Positions 44,741 to 54,735 are shown, counted from the stretch's first letter. The stretch is 64,000 bases of DNA from [Eubacterium] eligens ATCC 27750 (GCF_000146185.1 NC_012778.1:875001-939000), one strand, 5' to 3'. The notes: generated from the letters alone by a model not told the origin. Program-made: numbers and translations.

Positions 44741-46228
44741 ATGCAGGATTTTATTAAGATTAATAAAGATGATAATGTTGCTGTAGCATTAAAGCCTATT
44801 GCTAAAGGCACAACTCTTAATGTTGCAGGAATTGATGTGACAACTGTAGAAGATATTCCACAGGGACACAAGTTTGTAATTAAGGCTATCAAGAATGGTG
44901 ATCCGGTTATCAAATATGGTTTCAGAATTGGATTTGCACAGGCTGATATTCCGGTTGGAGCATGGGTTCATACTCATAACTTAAAGACTGGTCTTGGCGA
45001 ATTACTTGAATATACTTATGAACCAGAGGGACATAAGGATGTTGAGCCTACTGAGCCAGCTTATTTCGATGGATATATGAGAGAGAACGGCAAGGTTGGT
45101 GTCCGTAACGAAGTATGGATTGTTCCTACAGTTGGATGCGTTAACTCAATTGCAAGAGCAATTGAAGCAACAGCAAGAGCTAACAAGCCAGAAGGAGTAG
45201 ATGAAGTAGTTGCATTTACTCATCCATATGGATGTTCACAGACAACAGAAGATCAGGAGAATACAAGAAAGATTCTTGCTGATTTAATTAATCATCCTAA
45301 TGCAGGTGCAGTTCTTGTACTTGGTCTTGGATGTGAGAACAGCCGTATTGAAGTTCTTAAGGATTATATCGGAGAGGTTAATCCAGACAGAGTTAAGTTC
45401 CTTCAGGTTCAGGATGTTGAGAACGAGCAGGAAGAAGCAGAGAAGCTTATGAACGAGCTTATGGCTTATGCTGCTACATTTAAGCGTGAAAAGGTTAATG
45501 CAAAGGAACTTATCATTGGTATGAAGTGTGGTGGTTCTGATGGATTATCAGGTATCACAGCTAATCCAACAGTTGGTCTTTTCTCAGATATGCTTGTATC
45601 TAAGGGTGGTACAACTATCCTTACAGAAGTTCCAGAGATGTTCGGTGCTGAGACAATTCTTATGAACAGATGTGCTAACAAGGAACTCTTCGAGAAGACA
45701 GTTCACCTTATTAATGACTTTAAGGAATACTTCATTAAGAATGGTCAGGAGATTTACGAGAATCCATCTCCAGGAAACAAGGATGGTGGTATCACAACTC
45801 TTGAGGACAAGTCTTTAGGATGTACACAGAAGTCAGGAAGCTCATTAGTAAAGGGTGTTCTTGCATATGCAGAGCCAGTTAATACTAAGGGGCTTAATCT
45901 TCTCAGCGCACCTGGTAACGACCTTGTTGCTGCAACAGCTTGTGCAGCTTCAGGTGCACAGATGGTTCTTTTCACAACTGGACGTGGAACACCATTTGCA
46001 TCACCGGTTCCTACAGTTAAGATTGCAACTAATTCAAGACTTGCAGGAAATAAGGGCAACTGGATTGACTTCAATGCAGGAAGAATTGTTACAGATGATC
46101 TTCCACTTGAAGATGCAGCTAAGGAACTTTTCCAGCTTGTATTAGATGTTGCTTCTGGTAAGAAGGTTAAGGCTGAGATAGCAGGATTCCATGATCTTGC
46201 AATCTTTAAGCAGGGTGTAACTTTATAA
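44741..46228 (+). CDS. uxaA: Altronate dehydratase
   Basis: Protein of 495 residues that dehydrates altronate to 2-keto-3-deoxygluconate. An N-terminal SAF domain (about 10-95) is followed by the UxaA/GarD catalytic domain with HPYGCSQTTEDQENTRKIL and GMKCGGSDGLSGITANPT. Conserved cysteines probably ligate iron. The product is the substrate of the kinase encoded at 49065-50177. A terminator follows. Confidence 0.97.
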   Translation: MQDFIKINKDDNVAVALKPIAKGTTLNVAGIDVTTVEDIPQGHKFVIKAIKNGDPVIKYGFRIGFAQADIPVGAWVHTHNLKTGLGELLEYTYEPEGHKDVEPTEPAYFDGYMRENGKVGVRNEVWIVPTVGCVNSIARAIEATARANKPEGVDEVVAFTHPYGCSQTTEDQENTRKILADLINHPNAGAVLVLGLGCENSRIEVLKDYIGEVNPDRVKFLQVQDVENEQEEAEKLMNELMAYAATFKREKVNAKELIIGMKCGGSDGLSGITANPTVGLFSDMLVSKGGTTILTEVPEMFGAETILMNRCANKELFEKTVHLINDFKEYFIKNGQEIYENPSPGNKDGGITTLEDKSLGCTQKSGSSLVKGVLAYAEPVNTKGLNLLSAPGNDLVAATACAASGAQMVLFTTGRGTPFASPVPTVKIATNSRLAGNKGNWIDFNAGRIVTDDLPLEDAAKELFQLVLDVASGKKVKAEIAGFHDLAIFKQGVTL

Positions 46229-46304
46229 TTGCTTGCTATAATGATATTTTTCTAAGATGTCGGTTATAGTTTTATAGAAGAATTTTAATAATTGGGGGTT
46301 TATA

Positions 46305-46351
46305 AAAGCCTGCCAAATGTATCATAAAGATGCTTTTGGCAGGCTTTTTTG
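46305..46351 (+). terminator. Intrinsic terminator of uxaB-uxaA
   Basis: AAAAGCCTGCCAAA and TTTTGGCAGGCTTTTTT form a long stem around a 16-nt loop. Confidence 0.9.
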
Positions 46352-46376
46352 TAAATCTTTTTTTGCAATGTGGCAC

Positions 46377-46408
46377 TTGACAAAAAAATATCGGGGGGGG
46401 GGTAGAAT
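46377..46408 (+). promoter_or_regulatory. Promoter with a ten-G tract in the spacer (candidate phase-variable)
   Basis: TTGACA (46377-46382) and TAGAAT (46403-46408) are separated by 20 bp, of which the last ten (46393-46402) are all G. Seven G would give the ideal 17-bp spacer. Slippage in the tract would change promoter strength of the downstream surface-protein gene at 46465. Confidence 0.7.
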
Positions 46409-46464
46409 AAAAAGGGAATTCATTAAACATGAAATTCTTAAATTACATTTAAAGGAGAAAAAAT

Positions 46465-47868
46465 ATGAGGATGATTAAGAAATTGATGGGCTGCATAGAA
46501 GCAATTGCAGCGACAGCAATAGTTGTAACAACATTGTTTAGTGGTGTAACTGGGGGATTAAGTGTTAATGCAGCAGAGGTGACAGATAAGCCAGCTTATT
46601 ATTTTGAAGATGACGATACCATGAATAAAAATGGTGTCAAATATGTTATGGATAAGGAAGATTCGGCTGCGTTTAAAGAGTATTTTGGATATTTTGATGA
46701 TGATGACAGCCGACAGATGAATATTTTTCATGAGGATACCACAGTTAGGATTGATGCAGATAAGTCGGCATATTCGATTGATGATATTCTTAATGTTTAT
46801 GTTGATGCTTATCAATTAAGCAGAGACGAGTCTGGTAAGCTTGTTTTCAGTATGAAGGGAAGAAGTGCACGCGGAGAACGGAATGTATTTATGCTTTCAA
46901 AAATGGGATTTGATCCACAAAATATGTTAATTAAATGGGAAAAAACAGGGGATAAAAAAGGCATATATGTATTTGATAAAATGACTTTTTCTGGTGCATA
47001 TAATAGTAAAAGTCCAGATGGGAAATTTCAGACTGAGAGTTTAAAAGAGTCGAGTTATACAGAAAAAGAGACAGTTGATATTGATTTTCTTAAAGTAACC
47101 ATTAAATATAAGGATTCAGAGGATAAAGAATGTTATGTCGGTGCAATTATGATGCCTGACTATATGACAGACAAGACAGTTCTTCATTTAACTAAAGCTT
47201 CAGATGAGAAGTCTGATGATGTGACAGATAATACATATACATTTGATGCAGCAGACAAGGACACACAGGTGGTTGATAGTGAAATGTTTGCAAGCATCTT
47301 AAAGGAAAATGAGACTAAGGATGTTGTAATTAAATCTAATAATAATGTTACATTTACATTTGCAAAGGGAACAATGAAGAGTGTTGAAGGAAAGAATGAG
47401 TATGATTTCTCAACAATAATTAATGAGACTTATGCAGATACAATGCCATCATATGTAACAAAAGATAATTTTGTGGCACAGGTGAAGTTTAATTATTCAG
47501 GACAACTGCCAGCAACAGCAAGTATCCGCATACCAGTTGGAACAAATTATGCAGGGACTACACTTTATTACTCACTTATGAATGATGATGGTACATTTGC
47601 AGGAACACAGGCAGTTGTGGTAGATGAAGAAGGCTATATGACAGTAAAGCAGGTTCATTGCTCAGAGTATGTCATAACTAAAGAAGCTCCTTCACTCAAA
47701 GATACAGAAGTTACATCACCTGTTGAAGATACAGAAGTTTCTTCAGCAGAGACTGTAGAAACACCTCAGACTTCTGATGGATATAAAGTATATGTATATG
47801 CGTCATGTATTATAATGATACTGGCTGGAGTTGTTATATGCAGAGAGGTTAAAAGAACTAATGCTTAA
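46465..47868 (+). CDS. Secreted cell-surface protein with sortase-like C-terminus, function unknown
   Basis: Protein of 467 residues. A signal peptide (about 1-37, ending SVNA) is followed by an extracytoplasmic region of about 390 residues rich in Asp, Lys and Thr with no domain I can name. The C-terminal part is a Thr/Glu/Val linker, then TPQTSDG, a membrane helix and a basic tail (REVKR), which is the layout of sortase substrates with a degenerate LPxTG motif. Expression is predicted to depend on the poly-G promoter. It overlaps the next gene by 8 bp. Confidence 0.82.
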   Translation: MRMIKKLMGCIEAIAATAIVVTTLFSGVTGGLSVNAAEVTDKPAYYFEDDDTMNKNGVKYVMDKEDSAAFKEYFGYFDDDDSRQMNIFHEDTTVRIDADKSAYSIDDILNVYVDAYQLSRDESGKLVFSMKGRSARGERNVFMLSKMGFDPQNMLIKWEKTGDKKGIYVFDKMTFSGAYNSKSPDGKFQTESLKESSYTEKETVDIDFLKVTIKYKDSEDKECYVGAIMMPDYMTDKTVLHLTKASDEKSDDVTDNTYTFDAADKDTQVVDSEMFASILKENETKDVVIKSNNNVTFTFAKGTMKSVEGKNEYDFSTIINETYADTMPSYVTKDNFVAQVKFNYSGQLPATASIRIPVGTNYAGTTLYYSLMNDDGTFAGTQAVVVDEEGYMTVKQVHCSEYVITKEAPSLKDTEVTSPVEDTEVSSAETVETPQTSDGYKVYVYASCIIMILAGVVICREVKRTNA

Positions 47869-48898
47869 GAACAAAAAAGTATGTATTAGTGTCATAAGTG
47901 CCTTTATAATTATTATAGTAGTTGTTATAGCAATAGTTGTAAATAATACACTGATTAATAAGGATAGACATAATGATAAAGATGTGGTGAGCAATAGCCC
48001 GAGCCAGAGCGTTGCGGCAATATCTGATAATAAGAAAATTACCGAAACATTGCCGGATGAAAATGCTTCATCTGAAGAAACAAATTTTACAGAAATGTCA
48101 GAAACATCAGAAATGTCGGATGAGTCTGAAACCGTTGAATTGGAGACTGATAATAATCAGAATGAAGATGCAGGTGGTAACAGTGTAAACAATGATAATT
48201 ACACATATGTTTCAGAAGCTACAAATAATAGTTACTATAATAACAATAATTCCAGCAACAAGGAAACAACACAGAATCATATAGTGTATAATGATGATGG
48301 TACACTTAACATAAGAGAAAGTTATTGGGAAAATTATAAAGGCTTTCATGAGTTTCGTGATGCAATAAGTACAAGTCCGGAGTTTTCACAATTGTTAAAT
48401 AAAGCAGCCCAATTAGGTATTCCTGTCAGCAAGTGGTCATTAACTTTTGCAAATTACAGGGATGTTTACCCAGGCAATCCAAAAGATATATGGTACTTTA
48501 TTTATTATGAGAAAATGGATTATTTCTATAGATTTGAATATGATGGAAATAATTTCTACTTTACTAAACAGGGATTTATGAATCATGGCAGAGTGGGCGG
48601 TTATGTCCCAGAAGAATTTGAAAATAATATTGTATACAGAGAAGATGGAACATTAAATCTTCAGGAAAGTTACTGGCATTATGAAGATAGCGATGATTTA
48701 TACCGAAGCATAACGAGTACACCTGAGTTTAAACAGGCCATAAATGGATACAGAAGTGTTACAATTCGCTATTCAAATACTGATGGAAAGATTACAGCAA
48801 AACTGCAGCAGTGGATAGTAGGTTATCCGGATGGAAGTGAATATCATTTTCTGTTTGATGGAACAAAATATTGCAGAATGCCTATTTGGAGTGACTGA
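47861..48898 (+). CDS. Single-pass membrane protein with duplicated outer module, unknown
   Basis: Protein of 345 residues starting at the ATG inside the previous gene's end (ATGCTTAA). One membrane helix (about 7-28) is followed by a Ser/Thr/Glu/Asn-rich linker to about residue 140 and two related modules. Each begins IVY..DGTLN..ESYW, at about 145 and 258, and includes an acidic/aromatic ..STPEF.Q segment. No known family recognised. Co-transcription with the surface protein puts it under the same poly-G promoter. Confidence 0.8.
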   Translation: MLKNKKVCISVISAFIIIIVVVIAIVVNNTLINKDRHNDKDVVSNSPSQSVAAISDNKKITETLPDENASSEETNFTEMSETSEMSDESETVELETDNNQNEDAGGNSVNNDNYTYVSEATNNSYYNNNNSSNKETTQNHIVYNDDGTLNIRESYWENYKGFHEFRDAISTSPEFSQLLNKAAQLGIPVSKWSLTFANYRDVYPGNPKDIWYFIYYEKMDYFYRFEYDGNNFYFTKQGFMNHGRVGGYVPEEFENNIVYREDGTLNLQESYWHYEDSDDLYRSITSTPEFKQAINGYRSVTIRYSNTDGKITAKLQQWIVGYPDGSEYHFLFDGTKYCRMPIWSD

Positions 48899-48929
48899 TA
48901 TATCTGTGGTAAATGAAAATAATTAAATA

Positions 48930-48982
48930 AAAACAGGCAGTATTGGAATTCTGAAATTGAAATTTCAATGCTGTCTGTTTTT
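48930..48982 (+). terminator. Intrinsic terminator of the surface-protein pair
   Basis: A long imperfect stem from AAACAGGCAGTATTG to CAATGCTGTCTGTTTTT, with an inner AATT-rich helix and a T-run. Confidence 0.8.
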
Positions 48983-48995
48983 ATTGCAAATGTAC

Positions 48996-49029
48996 AAAAG
49001 AAAAAGGGCGGTGCTGTATGGCACCGCCC
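48996..49029 (-). terminator. Intrinsic terminator of kdgK
   Basis: Read on the minus strand, GGGCGGTGC / GCACCGCCC is followed by TTTTTCTTTT. Confidence 0.9.
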
Positions 49030-49064
49030 ATCTTGGATGAATCTTAAATTAATGAATCAGATGA

Positions 49065-50177
49065 TTATCTCTGAACTCTTGCGCCAGCACCACCAACGAT
49101 ACCTTCAACTTCCTTAAGAGAAGCCATTGTTGTATCACCAGGAGTTGTCATAGCTAATGCACCGTGAGCTGCACCATAGTTAACAGCCTTCTCAGCATCT
49201 TCAAATGTCATAAGACCATATACAAGACCTGAAGCGAATGAATCACCGCCACCAACTCTATCCATGATCTCAAGACCATCATACTGAGCAGCCTTGTAGA
49301 TTTCTCCATCAGCCCAGCAGATTGCTGACCAGTCATTAACTGTAGCTGTCTTAACCTGACGAAGTGTTGTAGCAACAGCCTTGAAGTTAGGGTATGTAGC
49401 AGCAGCTTCGTTGATCATCTTCTTGTAACCATCAAGGTTAAGAGTCTTAAGGTTCTCATCGTTACCTTCGATTTCGAAACCAAGGCAAGCTGTGAAGTCT
49501 TCTTCGTTACCAATCATAACGTCAACATACTTAGCAACTTCCTTATTAACTTCCTGAGCCTTAGCTAAACCACCGATAGCTTCCCACATAGATGGTCTGT
49601 AGTTAAGATCGTAAGATACGATTGTACCGTACTTCTTAGCTGCCTTACAAGCTGCAATAACAGTCTCGCAAGCCTGCTCAGAAAGAGCAGCATAGATACC
49701 GCCTGTATGTAACCAACGAACACCTAAACCACCATCGCTCTTGTTCTTGAAGATGTAATCGAAATCGAAATCTTCTGGAGTAGCCTGTGAAATAGCTGTG
49801 TTAGCTCTATCAGAGCATCCCTTAGCACCACGGATACCAAATCCTCTCTCTGTGAAGTTGAGACCATTTCTGCAAAGACGACCGATACCATCTGTCTTCT
49901 TCCAGCAGATAAGTGATGTATCAACGCCACCCTGTTCGATGAAATCCTTCATAAGAAGACCTACTTCGTTATCAGCAAATGATGTGATAACAGCAGTTCT
50001 CATACCGAAGCACTTGTGAAGTCCACGGATAACATTGTATTCTCCGCCGCCTTCCCATGCTCTAAAGCTTCTTGCTGTACGGATTCTTCCTTCACCTGGA
50101 TCAAGACGAAGCATAACTTCACCTAATGATACAGCGTCAAATGTACACTCTTCAGCTGGTCTTAAATTTAATTTCAT
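49065..50177 (-). CDS. kdgK: PfkB-family 2-keto-3-deoxygluconate kinase
   Basis: Protein of 370 residues. The N-terminal motif SLGEVMLRLDPGEGRI and the C-terminal ATP/anion-hole motif DRVGGGDSFASGLVYGL mark the PfkB ribokinase superfamily. It phosphorylates KDG, the product of UxaA, to KDPG. Proximity to uxaCBA supports the substrate. GGAGG precedes the start on the minus strand. No KDPG aldolase gene is in the window. A nucleoside or fructose kinase role is the main alternative. Confidence 0.85.
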   Translation of the reverse strand: MKLNLRPAEECTFDAVSLGEVMLRLDPGEGRIRTARSFRAWEGGGEYNVIRGLHKCFGMRTAVITSFADNEVGLLMKDFIEQGGVDTSLICWKKTDGIGRLCRNGLNFTERGFGIRGAKGCSDRANTAISQATPEDFDFDYIFKNKSDGGLGVRWLHTGGIYAALSEQACETVIAACKAAKKYGTIVSYDLNYRPSMWEAIGGLAKAQEVNKEVAKYVDVMIGNEEDFTACLGFEIEGNDENLKTLNLDGYKKMINEAAATYPNFKAVATTLRQVKTATVNDWSAICWADGEIYKAAQYDGLEIMDRVGGGDSFASGLVYGLMTFEDAEKAVNYGAAHGALAMTTPGDTTMASLKEVEGIVGGAGARVQR

Positions 50178-50300
50178 TTTTTAGATACCTCCAAAATATT
50201 TTATTGCTACAATATTTTACCATAATAATCCGATTAATTCCATCATTTTTGCCTAAACTTTTATATGTTTTGAAAGGAATATGATAAATTACAACTTTAT

Positions 50301-50330
50301 TTGACAAAAGAATATAGTGATTTTTATAAT
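50301..50330 (+). promoter_or_regulatory. Orphan consensus promoter facing tRNA-Gly antisense
   Basis: TTGACA (50301-50306), an 18-bp spacer and TATAAT (50325-50330) on the plus strand. No plus-strand gene follows until 50818. The predicted transcript would run antisense into the tRNA-Gly terminator and gene. Confidence 0.5.
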
Positions 50331-50388
50331 TGAATTGAATATTGTTATTGCAAATAAGGTTTGTCTTCAAAGAAAATTAAGGACAAGC

Positions 50389-50420
50389 AAAAAGGAAGCC
50401 AGATAAATACTGACTTCCTT
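50389..50420 (-). terminator. Intrinsic terminator of tRNA-Gly
   Basis: On the minus strand AAGGAAGTCAG / CTGGCTTCCTT (one mismatch) is followed by TTTTT, 12 bp after the tRNA. Confidence 0.75.
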
Positions 50421-50432
50421 ACAAAATAAAAG

Positions 50433-50504
<72 letters not shown>

Positions 50505-50549
50505 ATATGTAATGTTCCTTGAATGGAATTTCTCGCGAACACAAGTGAC

Positions 50550-50578
50550 ATAATACACATAAAAAATGAATCTGTCAA
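50550..50578 (-). promoter_or_regulatory. Promoter of tRNA-Gly
   Basis: Read on the minus strand: TTGACA (50578-50573), a 17-bp spacer and TATTAT (50555-50550). Confidence 0.8.
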
Positions 50579-50817
50579 GCAAAAAATTTAAAAATGTAAC
50601 TGAAATTAAGAAATTATTTAATTGAATAAGGATAAAACCCAGGTGTACAATTTGTATATTTCCAAAAAAAAATAGAAAATATTGTATATTGTATTGAAAA
50701 AATCCACTACTGGTTGTAAAATTTATAAAGAATGTTTCGATATAATATAATAGATATTAGTTTGTACATTTTAAAGACAACTTTATTTTAATGGAATATT
50801 AAAAGTGAGGGATATAT
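50579..50817. other. AT-rich spacer upstream of the Big_2 protein gene
   Basis: Very AT-rich with no open frame. Two overlapping TATAAT boxes occur at 50741-50751 but no well-spaced -35, so the promoter of the 50818 gene is probably here but may need an activator. No riboswitch or RNA gene recognised. Confidence 0.4.
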
Positions 50818-53800
50818 ATGAAGAATATAAGGAAAATAAAGCAGATTACAATGCGTCTGAAATTACAATGGAAGATTGCCATAGCGGTACTTATTGCAGG
50901 AGTTGCGTGTGGAGGTGTATTTATTTTTGCTAATGCTGATTCAAGTGTTTCACTTAGTCTGACACCTGCACGGTCGAGTGTTGCGCAGGGACAGACATCA
51001 ACGGTGATTCATGCTAATCTTTCAGGAACAGATGATGAGTATTATGATGCCAGTAATCCATCAAATAATGGAATAGCAAGTCCTGTCAGACTTGAGTGGT
51101 CAATATCTGATGAGGATTATGATGTCGTAAAGTTTTTGAATCCAAGCTCAGGTGGAGATACATACTTACAGAATATATCTGGTACAACTAATCCTACTGT
51201 ATACGGTAACAGAGCTGGTGCGGCAACAATAACTGCTGCATATCATTCTAAAAAATTTTCAGAGTCAGGCGCGGTTGTATATGATAATGTTCTTGCAACA
51301 TCGACTGCAGCAGTATATGTTCCTATCAATGTTAATGTTGTAAGGGAAAGAGGAAACCAGACACTTCAGGAAGCTGACTTGATGAAAGAGGGAGATCTTA
51401 TTACAATCACAGCAAATACATGTGAGAGTAATAAGCTTTTTATCGAAACATCTAATGATTCAAGTGGAGAGGTTAAATCTGATGGTGTTGTTGAAATGTA
51501 TTATCGCGATTCATCAAAGGTTGTGCTTAAAGTGATAGGAGGCGGTTCAACAACTATTACAGCAAGAACATCAGATGGAAGTGGAATTAATGCGCTTACA
51601 TATACATTTACAGTAAGATCTGAAGTTAAGTTTAAAGAAAATATTACTAATGCACAAGGACATTTTATAACACATTTACAGAGTAATCCTTCAGCTAAAT
51701 ACATGGTTTTATCTGATAAAGATTATGAAACATTTTCATATGAAGAACTACCATCAAATGTTGTATATCCTGAAAAGTCAAATGTTGTATACAGAACAGC
51801 AGATACCAATATTGTAACAGTAGCTGCCGGTACAGTTTGTGGTGTTCATGCAGGGGTGACTACTGTAAGTGCAGGACTTACAACATTAGATGTGGGTGGT
51901 AATGAGTCATGGTTCACTAAAGATGCAGTGAATATTGTAGTTCCATTTAAGAAAATGGGAAATGAAGTAAGCAATATGAATGTTGGAGACCAGTTACAGT
52001 TATCAACATCTGCCATTGCGTCAGAAGTTACATGGTCAACATCTGATAATACAGTTCTTCAGGTGGATTCATCAACAGGTCTTGTTAAGGCTGTTGGGGC
52101 AGGAACAGCAACTATATATGCAACAAGAGTGCAGGATGAATTATATACAGTTTATGGACTTCCTTATCAGCTTGTTTATAAAATAACAGTAATTGATGGA
52201 TTTGGATTAAGTACAGTTTCTACTACTGTTAATATAGGAAGTACTATTGATATAACAGCACTGGTGACTAATAATCCAACAAAGGAACAGATAACATATA
52301 CAGTTACTAATCAGCCTGATGCAGCTGGAGTTGTTCCTACATATGATTTAATTGAAGTATCACAGTCTGATGATGGAAGAATATTTACTGTTAAAGGAGT
52401 AGCTGCCGGTATAGTTCATCTTAAGGTATCGCAGAATATTAACGGTGTTATTAAATCGGAAACATGTGTTATATATGTAACAACTCCTGTAGGAGAAGTG
52501 ACTATTAATCCATCGTCACTTACAATTGACAGAGGAAGTACAGGAACAGTCCAGTTATTGTTTAATCCATCAGGACCTACTAATTCGAATGTTTTGTGGT
52601 CATCTTCAGATACAAGTGTTGCAACAGTAGAGGGTGACAGCTTTACAGCAACTATTAAGGGTGTTTCTGGTGGAACTACTACAATTACAGTAATAACAGA
52701 AGATGGTCTTAAAGTTGCTACATGTGACGTATATGTAAGGGAGCCGGTTACAGGAGTTGTTCTTAATGCAACAACTGTAGAATCAGCAATGGCAATCGGA
52801 CAGTATCAGCTTGTTGCTACTGTATTGCCATCTGGTAATGGCGTTAACAGGAATGTTACATGGTCATCATCTAATGAATCTGTCTGCAAGGTTGATGAAA
52901 ATGGACTTGTAACATATGTTGCACCAGGATATTGTACAGTTGTCTGCAAGACAGAGGATGGTGCTTTTCTTGCTACATGTAATTTTATTATAAGTATTCC
53001 AGTTGAGACAATCAAACTTGATTATACAGATGAGATAATGTCAAAGGGAGACAGATTAAGAATAACAGCAGAAGTTCTTCCTCTTACAGCGACTAACAGA
53101 ACAGTAAGCTGGGAATCGTCTAATACAAATGTTTGTATTGTAGATTCTAATGGACTTGTGGAAGCTGTTGGAACAGGTAGTGCAACAATTCTTTGCAAGT
53201 CTTTAGATGGTGGTGTAACTGCCATGTGTAATATATATGTTAAACAGCCTGTTACATCTATCGTCCTTAATACAACAGATATTACAGTAAGAAAAGGACA
53301 GGTATTCTGGCTTAATGCAACATGTCTGCCAGAGAATGCTGATAATAAGATAGTTTCATGGGAAAGCCGTGATAAAGAAGTCTGTACAGTGGAAAGTGAT
53401 GGAAAGGTAACTGCTACAGGAGCAGGTACGACATCTATAATATGTACGAATGTAGATACAGGACTTACAGCATATTGTGTTGTTACAGTTACACAGCCGG
53501 TTACAGGCATTAAACTTAATTCTGATTATCAGGAGTTATGGGTTGGAGCAAAATATGCTATTATTCCATCTATAGAACCAATAGATGCTGAGAATAAGAA
53601 TGTTACATATTTTTCAAGTGATACATCAGTTGCAACGGTAGATGAATATGGTGTTGTAACAGCATTAAAGGGAGGCAGTTGTGTTATTGAGGTTACAACA
53701 GAGGAATGTCACCTAACAGCAGCATGTACGATTGTAGTAAAAGAATATGTTTCAAGCATTACGCTTAGTGAAACAGATAAATTTATGAATGTTGGTGCAA

Positions 53801-54720
53801 CAGGAAAACTTATTGCAACGGTTGGTACAGAAACAGCAACTAACAGGAATGTTATATGGTCATCTTCAGACAACAGTATATGTTATGTTGATTCAGAGGG
53901 TAATCTGAGTGCAGAATCAGTGGGCAATGCTGTTATATCAGCAACTGCAGCAGATGGTAGCGGTGTTACAGCAACATGTATTGTTAAAGTTGTTAATCCT
54001 GTAACTGGAATTGAAATAGTACCAAGTACAGTAAGATTACTTGTTGGAGATTCAAAGAAAGTTACAGCAAATGTTTATCCTGAGAATGCAACAATTAAAG
54101 ATGTCACATGGACTTCATCAAATGAGTCAATTGCTACAGTTGATGAGGATGGTGAGATATTTGCGTTGAGTACAGGAAAGGTTAAGATAACAGCAACATC
54201 ACAGGATGGTAATAATATAAAAGGCATATGCTGGGTTTATGTTACGCCGGTAGTTAATATATCTTCTTTAAGAATTAATTCAAAAGATATATATATGCTT
54301 ACAGGCAGATCAAGAAAATTATCAGTAATAGTAAGACCTACTGTTAATACTGATTCTTATCAATGGTATTCATCTGATACAGGTATAGTTACTGTAGATG
54401 ACAATGGTGTTATTACAACAGTTGGTCCAGGAACAGCAGATGTTTTTGTTATAAGTGATGGTGCAGGTGTAGAATCAACATGTACAGTTCATTCGCTTGC
54501 AATTAGCAGATCAAATATTACTCTTGAGCAGTATGACAGATATACTCTTGATGTCATTGGAACGACAAGCAAAATAACATGGCGAAGCAGTAATCCGAGA
54601 GTGTGTACAGTTTCATCATCTGGTGAGGTTATAGGAAGAAAGGCTGGAACGGCGACAATAACTGCAGTTGTAAATGATAAGACTTTTAGCTGTGTTGTAA
54701 GGGTAACAAGCATTAGATAA
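50818..54720 (+). CDS. Large secreted Ig-like (Big_2) repeat surface protein
   Basis: Protein of 1300 residues. A membrane or signal segment (about 20-41, ending FANA) is followed by irregular beta-rich sequence and then at least eight consecutive modules of about 80 residues with the Big_2 pattern: V..I.L....L..G....L.A...P..A..K.V.WSSSD.SVATVD..G.V.A...G.A.IT. Modules often start PVT(G/S)I. No LPxTG signal, LysM or SLH domain is visible at the C-terminus (ends VVRVTSIR), so anchoring would be by the N-terminal helix if it is uncleaved. Likely an adhesin or surface-structure protein. A terminator follows. Confidence 0.88.
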   Translation: MKNIRKIKQITMRLKLQWKIAIAVLIAGVACGGVFIFANADSSVSLSLTPARSSVAQGQTSTVIHANLSGTDDEYYDASNPSNNGIASPVRLEWSISDEDYDVVKFLNPSSGGDTYLQNISGTTNPTVYGNRAGAATITAAYHSKKFSESGAVVYDNVLATSTAAVYVPINVNVVRERGNQTLQEADLMKEGDLITITANTCESNKLFIETSNDSSGEVKSDGVVEMYYRDSSKVVLKVIGGGSTTITARTSDGSGINALTYTFTVRSEVKFKENITNAQGHFITHLQSNPSAKYMVLSDKDYETFSYEELPSNVVYPEKSNVVYRTADTNIVTVAAGTVCGVHAGVTTVSAGLTTLDVGGNESWFTKDAVNIVVPFKKMGNEVSNMNVGDQLQLSTSAIASEVTWSTSDNTVLQVDSSTGLVKAVGAGTATIYATRVQDELYTVYGLPYQLVYKITVIDGFGLSTVSTTVNIGSTIDITALVTNNPTKEQITYTVTNQPDAAGVVPTYDLIEVSQSDDGRIFTVKGVAAGIVHLKVSQNINGVIKSETCVIYVTTPVGEVTINPSSLTIDRGSTGTVQLLFNPSGPTNSNVLWSSSDTSVATVEGDSFTATIKGVSGGTTTITVITEDGLKVATCDVYVREPVTGVVLNATTVESAMAIGQYQLVATVLPSGNGVNRNVTWSSSNESVCKVDENGLVTYVAPGYCTVVCKTEDGAFLATCNFIISIPVETIKLDYTDEIMSKGDRLRITAEVLPLTATNRTVSWESSNTNVCIVDSNGLVEAVGTGSATILCKSLDGGVTAMCNIYVKQPVTSIVLNTTDITVRKGQVFWLNATCLPENADNKIVSWESRDKEVCTVESDGKVTATGAGTTSIICTNVDTGLTAYCVVTVTQPVTGIKLNSDYQELWVGAKYAIIPSIEPIDAENKNVTYFSSDTSVATVDEYGVVTALKGGSCVIEVTTEECHLTAACTIVVKEYVSSITLSETDKFMNVGATGKLIATVGTETATNRNVIWSSSDNSICYVDSEGNLSAESVGNAVISATAADGSGVTATCIVKVVNPVTGIEIVPSTVRLLVGDSKKVTANVYPENATIKDVTWTSSNESIATVDEDGEIFALSTGKVKITATSQDGNNIKGICWVYVTPVVNISSLRINSKDIYMLTGRSRKLSVIVRPTVNTDSYQWYSSDTGIVTVDDNGVITTVGPGTADVFVISDGAGVESTCTVHSLAISRSNITLEQYDRYTLDVIGTTSKITWRSSNPRVCTVSSSGEVIGRKAGTATITAVVNDKTFSCVVRVTSIR

Positions 54721-54735
54721 TTAAATAAAGACATG

